Shown here: positions 37,110 to 49,313 of the stretch, in pieces | Position numbering within the stretch: the first letter of the stretch is position 1 | Layout: every line of letters begins with the position of its first letter | Assembly (NCBI GenBank): GCA_024138015.1 | Contig: JAMXBB010000011.1 | Coordinates: forward strand, 76,999,897 to 77,063,896 | Direction: 5' to 3' | Origin: Lumnitzera littorea | Lineage: Eukaryota > Streptophyta > Magnoliopsida > Myrtales > Combretaceae | DNA: 64,000 nt | Notes under the pieces: generated by a model | Database searches by the model: none | What the model was told of the DNA's origin: nothing | What the model saw: the letters and a program-made list of their open reading frames with translations, nothing else | Made by a program: the position numbers and the translations under genes

Positions 37110-39040
37110 GTGGACTTAAAAAACCAAGTGAAAAACTTGAATTTTCTTTCAATTGCGTTGTGCTATTTTCTACTTACTAACCTTTCCATAATCCATCCAA
37201 TTACCACACAACATAAAATGCCAAAGCCTAAAACTCTACTACATATGAAAGCAGGCCATACTTATCATGGCTATGATGCAGTATGATAGTTGGGTTTTGA
37301 AAAGTACTGCAATTTTTTGACAAGGGAAACCCATATAACCCTCTATTTCCACTACATGAGTCAACTGGAAATGTATTGAACCGATTGCCTTATGGTATAG
37401 GTCCCACCAAATGATTATGTTCAACTTCACTAGATATGTAAGTTGTGTTAACTAATTTAATATCCTCCCAGTCCTAGCTAACTCATTTAGAGGCAAGTCC
37501 AACCATTCTAGTTCTAAGAGCTTGCTCAATGATGATAAGATGGCACCTATAAGATGGTTATTAGAAAGGTTAAGCCCTTTAAGTAAAACGAGGTTTCCTA
37601 ATGCATCTGGTATTGGTCCCTCAAAGCAGTTTGAAGAGAGATCAAGAATCAAGAAGATTGATAGAATTCTATCAAGCCACATCACTAACCCTTCAATTGT
37701 CACCATTATTGAATCTTGATAATATATTCCTTGTCCTAGATACAACTTCTATTCATTTTTTGTTCTTTAACCATATGGCTACCATACTCTTGAAGTATGT
37801 TTCTAGCAAAAGTCCTGAGAACTTATAGAAAGACGCATCTAGAATTCACAGTTGAAGGAAGGGAAATTCTACATCAAAATGGCTTATCGTATCATTAAAT
37901 TGATTAAACTATGAGCCTAATATCTGAAGGTTTGGCATAGTATCTAACCAACTTAGAAGAGTACCACTAAACATATTCATCCTTGAGTCCAAAACTCCAA
38001 GCTTTTGGCAATTCATCAACGATTGCGATAGTTGACTTTCCAATTGGTTTCTATTTAAGAGAATAATTCAAAGGCTATTCAATACAACTACGGCAATAGG
38101 TCGAAAAACCAAAATGGGTGTTTAGGGTTTTGAGTAGGTATGAAGAACAGGGAGTAAGCTGAGGGGTTTTGAAGGTGAATATATATGGATATCACGTATC
38201 AAGGCATAAACACAATTAGGGGTTTGAGCTTGAAATAGAGTTCAATGTAACTCACAACACTAAATGTTGCTCGGGTTTCAAATGAGAGGTTAGATGTGAT
38301 TCACTTATTCACTCAAATGAAGAGTTTACCACAATCTTAAGGCTAAGATTGATAAGAACGTAGGAAAGATTAAAGAGTTTAATTAATACTCAATAATTCG
38401 GCAAAAGTAAGCTCTAAGGGCTCAAGAGTATCCTTTGTTAGAAAAAGGAATGTTCTCTATATGAATATTCTTCAACCAAATCTGATCATTTTTTCCTAAT
38501 TAAAAATGTTGCTATTTATAGTAAGTCCTAAAACCCTAGTGGCAAAAATGTAAATAGTGTACAAGGCCTTAAATTCTAAAGAATAGGCCCATAATTAAGA
38601 ATAAAGAAAATATATACAAGAATACAAAGCTATATATTTAATAGAAGAAGTCGGCATGTACTCATTTAGCCTATCCAGGAAGGAGCAGGATCCGAACTGG
38701 ATGGAGTCAATAGTTAGATGTTCAGGTCATAAAGGGAGTCCTTGAAGTCTTACAATGTTTGGTCGAGACATCCGAAAGGTCGGCCCATAATTGTTGAGCC
38801 TAAGGATTAGTCAACACTATTCTCTCTATGCCATACTGAGTGGATCCTGGGCCTCCGACTCTCGGCTTCTCAGCAGACAACAAGTCTGATTCCTATCACT
38901 ATTGCTCTCTTGAAAGGTGAAGTTGGATATGGAACCAAAGATTTGATTCCCTTGCAAACACAACACTTCGAGAATGTTGTTGAAGTTTGCTAAAATTTCA
39001 AGATTGTGCTATTTAGAAAGGCTTACATTCATTTTGGTTA
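37110..39040 (-). pseudogene. RLP pseudogene, 5'-truncated and split by a solo LTR
   Basis: Homologous to residues about 555-920 of the RLP at 39326-42121, in two parts: 38899-39040 (upstream) and 37110-38079. Best preserved at 37452-37745: YLGQGIYYQDSIMVTIEGL (the island region), ILDLSSNCFEGPIPDALGNL and the next LRR. The 3' part still aligns with the transmembrane and tail coding region. It lacks signal peptide, N-terminal cap and about the first 20 LRRs, carries frameshifts and stops, and is interrupted by 38080-38898. More diverged from the intact gene than copy A is, so it is an older tandem paralogue. Confidence 0.85.
38080..38898 (+). mobile_element. 0.82-kb solo LTR inside the RLP pseudogene
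   Basis: Perfect 5-bp target duplications ctatt at 38075-38079 and 38899-38903. The intact gene at 40318-40340 shows the empty site (aggctatt then ctctcttgaaagg). It ends CTGATTCCTATCA like the LTR at 29931-30821, but its first bases are CAATAC where TG is expected, so the TG start seems mutated to CA. TATTTATA near 38511. No coding content. Confidence 0.75.
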
Positions 39041-39325
39041 TTGTAAAGAAGATTTCTTTATGTTTTTATTATCAGGATTTATGTATGAGAAGGGAAAAGG
39101 ACACTAAAAACTCTATTATGGATAAATGAATTGATGAGGACTAATGGACATTCATTTTTCTTTCTCCTTTTTACTTGGATTTCCAAAACACAACATAAGT
39201 GAAAAAAATAAAAATACAGAATACTCAAAATGAAAAAGTATGAAAACATAAGTACTCAAATTGTAATATACCCTTAACATAATATCAATGTACCATATTA
39301 ACAATATTGGCAAGAAACACCATTC
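39041..39325. other. 3' flank of the RLP gene
   Basis: AT-rich sequence downstream of the RLP stop; presumably holds its 3' untranslated region. No distinct signal identified. Confidence 0.4.
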
Positions 39326-42121
39326 TCATGGAATTGAAGTAGAAGACCAAGTGATCTTAAAAGACCTTGTAAAGTACTTTAACTTTCTTTCAAGTGCATA
39401 ATGCCATTTTCTATTTACCAACCTTTCTACAACCCATCCAATTACCACACCACACAGAAAGGCGATGCCTAAAAATATTATTTCATCTTGTGAAAGCAAG
39501 CCATCTTTATCATGGATTTGATGTGGAATGATAAACGGATTTTGATGGGTATTGCAAATCTTTGACAAGGGAAACCCACATAACTGTCCATTTCCAATAT
39601 ATGCATCAAATGGGAATATGTTGAATTGATTGCCCTGTGGTATAGGCCCCACCAAATGATTGTAGGATAAGTTCAAAACCACCAGATATGTAAGATGTGT
39701 TAATTCGCTTGGTATTCCCCCAACTAGCACATTTGAAGATAAGTCCAACCATTCTAGTTCTGAGAGCTTGGCCAATGATGGTGGGATGGCATCTGTAAGA
39801 TGGTTATGAGAAAGATTAAGGCCTTTCAATGAAATAAGGTTTCCCATTGCACCTGGTATTGGTCCCTCAAAGCTATTTGAAGAGAAATCAAGAGTTGAGA
39901 AGATTGATAGGATTTTCTCAAGCCGCATTCCCAACCCTTTAATTGTCACCATTACTGAATCTTGATAATATATGCCCTGTCCTAGGTATTGCAACTTTAG
40001 CTCATTTTCATTCTCAGATGTCATGGCTATCATTCTCTGAAAGTATGTTTCTGGTAGAAGTCCAGAGAATTTGTTGAAAGAAATATCTAAAATTCGCAAC
40101 AAAGGAAAGGGCAATGTTGCACTCGAATGGCTTATCCTACCATGAAATTGATTAGATCGTAAGACCAGTATCCGAAGGTTAGGCATAACATCTAACCAAC
40201 TTGGAAAAGTGCCGCTAAACATATTCATCCCCAAGTCCAAAACTTCAAGTTGTTGACAATTCCTTAACGAATGCGGTAGTTGTCCTTCCAATCGGTTTCT
40301 ATTCAAGTGAATACTTCTTAGGCTATTACTCTCTTGAAAGGTGAAATTGGATATGGAACCAGAGATTTGATTCCCTTGCAAATCTAACACTTCAAGAACA
40401 CTACTAAAGTTTCCTAAGCACTGTGGAATTGTTCCATTCAGAAAGTTATTGGAAATGTCAACAATTTTTAAGTTCTTAGCTTGACAAATTGAAGTAGGGA
40501 TATGTCCTAGAAATTCATTATCTGAAATGAAAAAGTACACGATAGAGTTTGGCAACTGGAGTGGCATTGGGCCTTGAATCTTATTAGAATGTAAGTCAAG
40601 AAACAACAAGTTTACCCATGGAACTTGCTCTATGCTTGTTAAAAAATTGTGAGAAAGATTGAGATATGCTAATGAGTTGGATCCAACCTCCCACATCCAT
40701 GCAGGAAATCTTCCTTGAATCTGATTACTTGAAAGGTCTAACATATTTAAGTTCCCCGCTATCCTTACAAACAAAGGGAATTCAGTTAAGTTGCATCCAG
40801 ATAGACCTAATGATGATAAGTTTGGCAGAGTGCCTTCAAAATCATGGTGGATATCAATCAAAGATATCATGTTATGTGAAAGATCAAGCACTTTCAATTT
40901 CTTCTTTTGTGAGAGAATTTTAAGATCCAACTTACCGGTGAACCTATTTGATGATAACAACAAAGTAGTAAGGTTCAACAAGTCAATCATTGAAGGCAGA
41001 ATTGAACCTTCAAGCTGATTCCCAAACAGTTTGATGTTCTTCAATGAGCTTGCACGGAATTGATTAATGTGACCTCTGAGCAAGTTGTTACTTAAATCAA
41101 GGTCTGTCATGGATGGTACAGACAGCAAAGACATCGGTATAGATGCATTAAACATGTTATTTGAGAAGTCTAGGTACACAAGTTCTGTCATATTGGTGAA
41201 TATATCAGGTATTGGACCTGAAAAATTATTGGATGAAAGGCAAAACAAAATAAGACTTTGGAGGTTAGAAAATGTAGGAGGGATTTGACCAGTTAACTTA
41301 TTTACTGACAGATCTAATCTAGTGAGCTGTGTTAAACTACCAAGTGAAGCAGGTAACAATCCTGTGAAGTTACATTCAGGCAGCCACAAAATTTGCAAGG
41401 ATTCCAAATGGCCTATTTCTGTTGGCAATGCCCCAGAGAAGCTCGTTGATGATAAGTCTAAAATCTCCAGTGGACCACTCCAATTTGATCTTGGTAAGTG
41501 GCCATAGAGATCAAGATTATTAGACAAATCAAGAAATTTAAGATTTGGTAAAAGAAAAACTACCTCGGGGAAATGGCCTTGCAACTGACAGGAGCGCAGA
41601 CTGAGCACTTGTAAAGACGAAGAGAGATTGGTGAAAAGGCGTGCATCAAATGAGGACATGTCTAATCCATCGAAAATAAGGACTCTGAGCTTGCTCAAGT
41701 TATGAAATAACAGGGATGGACTAGTGGATGTTGTATCTGGAGAAATATCAGAAGAGTTATTAGATAAACTATCATTGGTCTTAATGGACAGCAACTTCGA
41801 AGAGAACATGGAACTGGATCCTTGTGGGTTGCAGCCAAGATCAATGCTGATTACATCTCCTGTATTTGGATTGCATGTGACTCCACTCCACATGCAACAA
41901 TCTGATCTACTGGTGTTCCAGGAAGCAATCTTAAGTGGCCTAGGAAATCCCAAACTTGTTTTACAATGAACTGATTCACTGTTCTGTAAAATGTAGTTTC
42001 TCAATTGAAGCAGGTCAGACTTTTGGTCAAGCTGGCATTCCCTTGCCTGTACAGAAGTAGAGAATACACAAAAATAGAAAGAGCATAGAAATACAGCATA
42101 AGAAAAGTAACAAAGCATCAT
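39326..42121 (-). CDS. LRR receptor-like protein (complete, single exon)
   Basis: 931 residues, intronless, typical RLP length. In order: signal peptide (1-26, cleavage before RECQL); LRR N-terminal cap (about 27-98, with SDCCMWSGVTC at 73-83); roughly 25-28 plant-type LRRs of LxxLxxLDLSxNxLxGxIP form from about 143 to 690; a non-LRR island (about 695-740, QYLGQGIYYQDSVMVTIKGL); four more LRRs to about 828; C-terminal cap (NQFNIFPFDAYIGNGQLCGFPLSKIC, 831-856); short acidic spacer (DKDGLLSQDE); a transmembrane helix (about 881-902) containing GVVIG, a GxxxG motif; and a basic tail of about 29 residues with no kinase. Family knowledge: such proteins sit in the plasma membrane, bind apoplastic ligands, and pair with SOBIR1-type kinases through the GxxxG helix, mostly in pathogen recognition. 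The ligand cannot be inferred. ATG at 42119-42121; the next codon is also Met. Many N-glycosylation sequons support extracellular location. Confidence 0.95.
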   Translation of the reverse strand: MMLCYFSYAVFLCSFYFCVFSTSVQARECQLDQKSDLLQLRNYILQNSESVHCKTSLGFPRPLKIASWNTSRSDCCMWSGVTCNPNTGDVISIDLGCNPQGSSSMFSSKLLSIKTNDSLSNNSSDISPDTTSTSPSLLFHNLSKLRVLIFDGLDMSSFDARLFTNLSSSLQVLSLRSCQLQGHFPEVVFLLPNLKFLDLSNNLDLYGHLPRSNWSGPLEILDLSSTSFSGALPTEIGHLESLQILWLPECNFTGLLPASLGSLTQLTRLDLSVNKLTGQIPPTFSNLQSLILFCLSSNNFSGPIPDIFTNMTELVYLDFSNNMFNASIPMSLLSVPSMTDLDLSNNLLRGHINQFRASSLKNIKLFGNQLEGSILPSMIDLLNLTTLLLSSNRFTGKLDLKILSQKKKLKVLDLSHNMISLIDIHHDFEGTLPNLSSLGLSGCNLTEFPLFVRIAGNLNMLDLSSNQIQGRFPAWMWEVGSNSLAYLNLSHNFLTSIEQVPWVNLLFLDLHSNKIQGPMPLQLPNSIVYFFISDNEFLGHIPTSICQAKNLKIVDISNNFLNGTIPQCLGNFSSVLEVLDLQGNQISGSISNFTFQESNSLRSIHLNRNRLEGQLPHSLRNCQQLEVLDLGMNMFSGTFPSWLDVMPNLRILVLRSNQFHGRISHSSATLPFPLLRILDISFNKFSGLLPETYFQRMIAMTSENENELKLQYLGQGIYYQDSVMVTIKGLGMRLEKILSIFSTLDFSSNSFEGPIPGAMGNLISLKGLNLSHNHLTDAIPPSLAKLSELEWLDLSSNVLVGGIPSELTHLTYLVVLNLSYNHLVGPIPQGNQFNIFPFDAYIGNGQLCGFPLSKICNTHQNPFIIPHQIHDKDGLLSQDEIIFLGIAFLCGVVIGWVVERLVNRKWHYALERKLKYFTRSFKITWSSTSIP

Positions 42122-43497
42122 GAATTGAGATAGGTTCGATGACTTTACAGATACTACTCCCGTGCATCCTGAACATGATTATCGGCTTATAACAAGCTCT
42201 CACTTTAAGAAACCTCCAAAAACCAATAATTTAGCCCGTTGTAACGAACCTTCTCTTATTGTTTTGTTTTGGGCCCATTAACGAGTACCCTTGACATTTT
42301 CTATTAATTAATCGATCAAATGAATTAATTGTATAATAGAATTCATTGTTTGGTTTTCACAATAACTGTTAATCTGTAAGCACATCTACAGGAACCACTG
42401 ACCAGGGATCGACTTGCTTTGTCCTTTCGCGTGTCTTCTCATGTAATATTATTCATTTTTATACTGGTAGCAGGTAATTAATATGAAACTGCAAAAATGA
42501 CGTGAAAGATTTAGAAAGACCAATCACGACTAAAACTTGATTGGCTGAGTGGAAAAGAATATATGCTTTTGTTTAACCACCCCCCGTCAGCTCGATTCCA
42601 ATCTACTACCAGCAACAACAGAGAAGTTAAGACAGAAAAAACATAGGCCAGAACAGTCGACCGGCCTTGCCTGGAAATGCTGATCTAAGGGCCGCTTCTA
42701 GATGGCTAACTATGTGTATTTGACTCGATATTAGCATGATAGGGAAGAACTAACTAGATAATGATTCTGTGTTGCAGAAGGAAGAAGATAATGGAAATTA
42801 GAAATGTAAGAGCTTTCTTGGCTGTGGGATGTAAACTGTAGTATGTATAACAAGGATTGACATACGATGATAAGATGAGTTTAGAGGAATTATATACACC
42901 ATATTTTTATCAGACATTGTGGGCGGTTGGAGGTGATAATATAAGATTTGGACCTCTGTACCTTATGGTTGCCATGGGGTGTTTTCTGCCTTAAGGATCC
43001 ATATTTTCACGTGTTATAATTTTACTGGTAATTGTCCATCAATCATCAAGATATGCAGCATTTTAGTATTATAGTTGCCTTTCTCGCCTTAGGGCCTGAA
43101 GCAGTTTTCTTGCTTTTCTTGCTTGGAGTTGTGGATGTTTCAGTTTGTGTTTAATTTTGAATGAAGTATTGCGTTGCACCCAAAAAAGCATGCACCATTT
43201 ACTTATAGGTTCTATATGTTGGAATCCAGAATGTTTAGCCCATAACATAGTTTTCAGTAATTACATGTAGATTGTAGAAGCGTAGGCTATTGAGTTTGCA
43301 ACTGAAACCTAAGCAATGGTGGTGTCGATTAATAAAAGCTTCAAAAGAGTTGAATGTGGCTTCCAAGAGAAGCTACCGTAGCATCACGTACCTGCAAATG
43401 TTTTTCTACACTTTATTACATGGACCGTATAATACATTAATCTCTTGGCCTAAAATCAATTGCCTACAAGCAAGCATCCAAATTTTTTATACAAAAC
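42122..43497. other. Upstream region of the complete RLP (duplicated from/with 1103-2332)
   Basis: Non-coding. On the gene strand TATAA lies at 42187-42192 and a CCAAT motif at 42540-42545, both shared with copy A. About 100 bp near 42390-42490 is present only here. Identity to copy A is about 95% in the stretch I counted (42760-43030). No credible gene. Confidence 0.6.
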
Positions 43498-43505
43498 TAC
43501 TTTAG

Positions 43506-45346
43506 GGTGGGGTTGCAAATGAGCTGAGTTACTCGCAAACTGCTCGAGCTAGGCTCGTTTTAAGCTCAATTTGACTCAAGTTCGATTAGCAAATGAGCCA
43601 AACTCAAGCTTAAAATGAAACTCATTTATCTAAATAAACCGAGCTCAAACTCCAATTCATTCTCACAAGCTGGCTCATTTAAGCTTGTGAGCAGGCTTAC
43701 GGGCTTTATCTATATTTACATATATTATATATTATATACTATATTGATAAATTCTTAATTGCATATATTTTAATTAGTAATTTTTCATGATTTTGATATT
43801 TGAGCTTATTTTTAGATAATAATACTTAATTAAGTAAAACTTTATTTTCTAGGTTTTAAAATAATTTACACAAAAAAAATGAGAAGATAAAAATGAATTT
43901 CACTCAAATCAAAGCTAAAATAAACAAATTATAAAGATTTAAAGATCGACATAACCGAATGATATAACTATATCATTTCCAAGTAAATTTGGGGCCTATT
44001 TTCAACTGTCACAACCTAAAACACGACCAAAAGATAAGGTTATATTTTTCAAGTAAACTTATTTTTTTTATTCACTTTCATATATAAAGCCTTATTAAAG
44101 TTTGTTTAAAGAAAGAACTTACTGGACATGGATTTTGGAGATAGTTTTTCAAGATAAGAACACCCAAGAAATAAGAGGATCATCAAGAATTCAAGATTCA
44201 ATTTTTCTATAGACTTCATGATTTTCTTTCCTATAATTTTCCACTCTTTGCTTTTAGATTCTTATTTACGATATATAGCGAGTAGATCTTTGATAACTAG
44301 GTCGTATGGGATCTAGCTCCATTCATGTGATATTATTATTATTTAATTAATTTAATTCTTTAGTCTTTTCTTGGTTCAATTATGTTTGCTTCACAATTTA
44401 GGTTATTATTTCTGCGAGTAGTAATCTAAAGTTTAATATCTTATAAGAGAATCAAGAGATTTTTTATAAGATTAGATCTAGACATAATTAATGAAGATTA
44501 TTGCATAATTAGAGATAATTTGCAAAATTCTTCTAGAAGTTTAAATTATAGCATAAAGAATTCACTGTTCAATAATACAATCTTAGATCATGCTATTGAA
44601 AAAGGATTCTAATAAGTGATTTTAGGGTTATGGTTAATTAGCTTGAGAAAATAACTAACTTTAGTAAAGAATTCTTCTAATAAAAAAAATTAAGGAATAA
44701 ATTATCTTTAATGAAATTCACATGTTAGGTTTAGGGAAATCAAGGATCTACATATGTTTTTTGAATCTTGAATCAATTTATTCTTTCAATGCTTTCTTCT
44801 TGAATAATTCTTCATTAGTTGTTAATTTAGTGATTGCTGCAATTAGATTAGATCTTTTAAGTTCCCAAACTCGAATTCGTAGGTTAGATAATAAAGATCT
44901 AGTGACTATTAGTAATCGTACTAGTCATTGTAGGATCAACATTCAAATTCATAATCCGCTTTACTATAATTTAATAGGTGCACTCGCCTCATAATATTAT
45001 TAAAATTCAAATGCTAATATCTATATAATATATATAAATATATAACATGTTATAAGATAATATATAATACATAATATAATCCTTGTCTACTATTCATTAA
45101 TCTATTTATTTATACATTTTTTTTATTTTATATATTTAGGCTTGTGAGTTGGCTCACCTTAACTCAACTCGACTTGAGCTTGATTAGTAAACAAGCCAAG
45201 CTCGAACATAAAATAAAACTTGTTTATCTAAATGAGTTAACTCAAGCCTCGATTGCAAGCTTAATAAAAAGCTTAGCTCGATAATTTCTAAACAAAATGA
45301 GTCGAGCTTAAGCTTTTAGAAGTTCAGCTTGGCTCATTTGTAAGCC
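43506..45346. mobile_element. Foldback hAT-type MITE (copy B), with nested solo LTR
   Basis: Same element as 2341-2934. Terminal inverted repeats are clearer here: ggggttgcaaatgagctgag at the left and, on the reverse strand of the right end, ggcttacaaatgagccaag. Flanks tactttag (43498-43505) and tacttaaa (45347-45354). Interrupted by the solo LTR at 43745-44991. Confidence 0.7.
43745..44991 (+). mobile_element. 1.25-kb solo LTR inside the MITE, copy B only
   Basis: Starts TGATAAATTCTTAATTGC and ends GCACTCGCCTCA. Absent from copy A, where the AT-rich MITE centre is continuous (about 2565-2580), so the insertion followed the duplication. Flanks are tatat and taata in a simple AT context, so the target duplication is ambiguous by a base. 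The LTR start resembles those of plant Athila/Ty3-type elements; lineage is inference. The open frame at 44722-44994 crosses its end and is not a gene. Confidence 0.65.
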
Positions 45347-45354
45347 TACTTAAA

Positions 45355-45999
45355 GGCCATATAATATATAGATAACAATTTGATTTATAGTTTTTATAAA
45401 AATAATAATAATAATAAAATAAATATGATTAAATATATAGCATATTTATCTTAACAAAATCGGCAATTGAAAATAATTTGCCAAGCCGTCTTCATTCCTT
45501 TAATCATAATTATTCAACATTGAAATATTTTAGTAACAAAAAATAAAGAAAAATATTATAATAATGTCTAAACATTTACCATAAATGGTTTGAGAAAGCC
45601 ATATAGGAAAAGAATATGTACTATTCATTTCTATACTAGAATTTAGTTATTTATATATACATCTTTGTCACATAATCATGAAAACTTTAGGCTAAGCAAT
45701 AAGTATGTGCCATATACTAGACTAAGTAGTTCTTTAGTTTCATATGCATGGAAAAAATTGTTTCTCTCTCTTAAGTAAATCTATGATTGTCAAAAGATCC
45801 ACAAATCATTAGTTCTAAACCATCTCTTTTTTTTTTTTTTTTTCTAACCTAAAATTTGTTCTGACCATGCTTAAAAGATTGTTGCTACCAACCAAATCAC
45901 ATGCATTAGCATGGCATAGAGGCATTGGTATCACAATATGTTTGTTTTAAATATGCTTGCTTCTTATGGGGAAAAAAAAAAAGATTATGTTCAATTTCT
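45355..45999. other. Intergenic sequence homologous to 2943-3567
   Basis: Left part of the duplicated flank up to the Harbinger insertion point. No gene. Confidence 0.6.
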
Positions 46000-46888
46000 T
46001 TACGACACATTTAGTTAACAGAATAAAATAAGGGAGGAATGGAATTGTAATTACTAAAGAATGGAATGGGTACGTAATAAGATATAAATGGCTATTATTG
46101 TGTTTACTTAGAAGTAACAGAATTAAAATTACACTGTTTACTTGGAATAATATAATGAGGAATACGTATTGAATTGAAATAAAAATATCCAAACTACCCT
46201 TCTTATAAAATAAACAAATATAATAAGATAAAAACAAAAAAACAAAACAAACCCGAATCACTATTCATCCTCAAACCCTACCCCACCCGAACACCCTTAC
46301 ACCCCCCCCCCCTCCTCTTGGTTCTCAACTACGAAAGGCCTATTCATACGACAACCGATGTGTGTTTCATCTTTCTCGCCTCTTTAGGAAGTGGTCACTT
46401 CATTTTTTGTTTATATTGTTATCTAATTTTTGCATAAGCATGTGCTCCATATTAAGGGATTATAAGTCTAATATTATGTTTTCTTTTTTATAATCTCAAT
46501 TTTTATTATAGCTCAAATAATCCCTTAGCATAAACAAGAAATAGTCGTTATTATAAATTAATAAGTTCATTAATCTATTACGCCTAAATAGATGGTGAAG
46601 TTGCTTGTGTATTTACAGCCAACAGTATGGATTAATTGAGTGATATTGGCTATTGTCCATGGGTGTAAAATATGTGAAAAAAAAAAAGGCCATGCTATTA
46701 TTTGCCCTTATATTTGAGGGAGTAAGGATGGAAAATGGTATGAGTTTACCATTAAATTGCGAGTTTGACAAAAAGGATTCTACGTTTTTTGTTTCATATG
46801 GAAGGATTCTAACCAAATTCATATGGGATTAGGGTAGTGGAAGGATTCTAACAAAAGGGGAAAAAAAAAAGAAAAAAGAAAAATAGAT

Positions 46889-47201
46889 GAAAGATTCACA
46901 TTGGCGTTGCTACAATATTATTCCATTTAATTAGGGTGAACTAGCAAGAGTGGTATCTGCATTTTAAGGTGTGAATTGCTGTAGGTTGTTTTTTTACGCA
47001 ACTTAAAAAGGCAAAAGATTCACATGGCTCCACTCATTCATAAGGAATATAAATTGTACTCTGAATCTTACTTTTTAAAATATAACCCTAGCTTGGACAA
47101 ATAAAATATATGAAAGACTCTCATTGGCTCTGCTATAATATTATCCATTCAATTTTGGTGAACTAGCAAGAGTGGTATCTACATTTAGGATGTGAATTGC
47201 T
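46889..47201. repeat. Spaced direct repeat of about 90 bp
   Basis: 46889-46980 and 47112-47201 both read gaaagaxtcxcattgg ... gtgaactagcaagagtggtatct ... gtgaattgct. They lie inside the Harbinger element, about 223 bp apart start to start. Confidence 0.75.
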
Positions 47202-48821
47202 TCGAGCTTTATGCAGATTGCTGATGCATGCTTTGTTGTTGCTTGAAGATACTAATATTTTAGAGGAAGTAGCTTTCAGCAGGGTGGTTGGTGATGCCAC
47301 CAATCATAACCATGAGAAACGATGTCCACATAAAGTTTTGAGTTGCCATTTGTGGTTGGAAGCATGCCTCTTTTTGGGAGCCATACAAAAAATAAATAAA
47401 TTGCTTTGGGGTTTACACATATTTAGTTAACAAATTATTACCAAACCAATTTACCACTACATCCCTTCAATCCCAATCTTCCCGTAATTTCAAATCACAC
47501 ATGAGATTATATTTGAGGAGCAGACGTAATATTTGAAATCTTTTACCTAGTACAGTCATCGTATTCCTCCCATCCCTCATGTAGGGTCACTTTGAAGAGA
47601 GCCCTCTCTTTCTCCACCCAAAATGGCTCCACAAATATGAACTTGAATAAATATTAGCTAAGTGATTATACAGTTTAAGGTAAATGGAATGGACATGAAC
47701 AACCTTTCTATATTTATCGAAGTTGTCAATTTTCTAATATTTCCACAAAAGTCCATCCATAGGAATGCTAAGTCATATGAATTATGTCCTCTCAACTTGT
47801 TCAATAGTAAACTTATTATGATAAAGAACATGGTTAATATGCAAGTTTGTCTTCCTAACAGGACTTCCTTCGATAGATAGGTATTTATAAGAGAGTATGC
47901 TATGGCTATTTACAAAAAGCTATGATGTATATTAGTCAATAAAGTTAATGTAATTGTATGAGATTAGATTAAGTAGTGAGAAGTTAGGCTAATAATGTGT
48001 TCTTATTGGAAAAAAATAAAACAAGTCTATTGATATCTGTTTGAATCGTAGGTGTGAGGTAGATTACCGTAGACCCCCATGAGTTCACTTTTACGTAAAA
48101 TTGCTTTGGTCTAACGTAAAAGGATATGTTAGTGTTACTTGACGATGTGCCATAACATAATCAATATATTCATTTGCTTTCTCATGTGTATGATAAGTTT
48201 AAAGTTTGACTTCCTTCAGCCATACTGGGAATAGATCAAGTTGCATTACCATGTCCAATGCCTTACATTCATCAGCATCTCATGTCTCAAAACAAGAAAC
48301 TATGGTTTGTTGTTGTATGAAACAGTTGATTATTGTTTCACCTTGGAAACCACATAGCTTCTGATGGAGATTTTGTGGGTGTGCAAGTTATTGGGTATGG
48401 ATACCATTATTATCATAATTTTCTTTATCCATTCATTTCCTTACATACTTAGCTTAACTCCCACACATTACATAAGATGGGGGAGGCTATAAGTTCTTTG
48501 AGTGGGTTTATCCCTCGACATGCCAGTACGAATTGAAGTTTGGAAAGAAGGTTTTGCATCGTCTAAAGCGCTATGATCAATAATTTCAGGCAAAGCAAAT
48601 GAAATGTATGGAGCTCCAACACGAGTTATTGTCATTACATGAAAGGGAAAGATTGATAAACTCTTCATACGCAATACGATCAAGTAGGGAGAGAATATTA
48701 TGAGCACTTTTGTGTACCTCATTCCTCGTAAACGTTGTAATGGCTATTACTTATTTTGTAATCAATAGAAAGAGCATGTATAGATCGCCATATCAATGCT
48801 TGGCGTGATGAAATTGTATCC

Positions 48822-49313
48822 CAATGTAAACCTTACATGTCTTTTATGTGTATGGTGATGTTACGTTCTCAAAGTTTTTATGCGCCAAAGCATACGAATC
48901 ATTGTAATGAAATCTTGTGTAATTTTGTACTTTGAAAGGTCTATCAAGAAACATATTACAATCTCGAGTACATTGTACATTCTTATGCTACACATTGTTT
49001 CGGCCACTATTCACAATTGTTTTCCTTTTTTCCTTTAAATTTTTTTGCTCAAGTTGCTAAAGGTGATGTTAGCAATGTAAACCTTACATGTCTTTTATGT
49101 GTATGGTGATGTTACGTTCTCAAAGTTTTTATGCACCAATGCATACGAATCATTGTAATGAAATCTTGTGTAATTTTGTACTTTGACAGGTCTATCAAGA
49201 AACATATTACAATCTTGAGTACATTGTGCATTCTTATGCTATACATTGTTTCAGCCACTATTCATAATTTTTTTCCTTTTTTCCTTTAAATTTTTTGCTC
49301 AAGTTGCTAAAGG
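48822..49313. repeat. 251-bp tandem duplication
   Basis: Two units, 48822-49072 and 49073-49313, each starting caatgtaaaccttacatg and running to caagttgctaaagg with only scattered differences. Inside the Harbinger element. Confidence 0.9.

Noticed and set aside
40666..41969. Plus-strand open frames opposite the RLP gene, also at 303-950
   Set aside because: Antisense shadows of LRR codons; they repeat in both copies only because the gene does.
44722..44994. 90-codon plus-strand open frame
   Set aside because: Lies in and runs past the end of a solo LTR; no protein motif.
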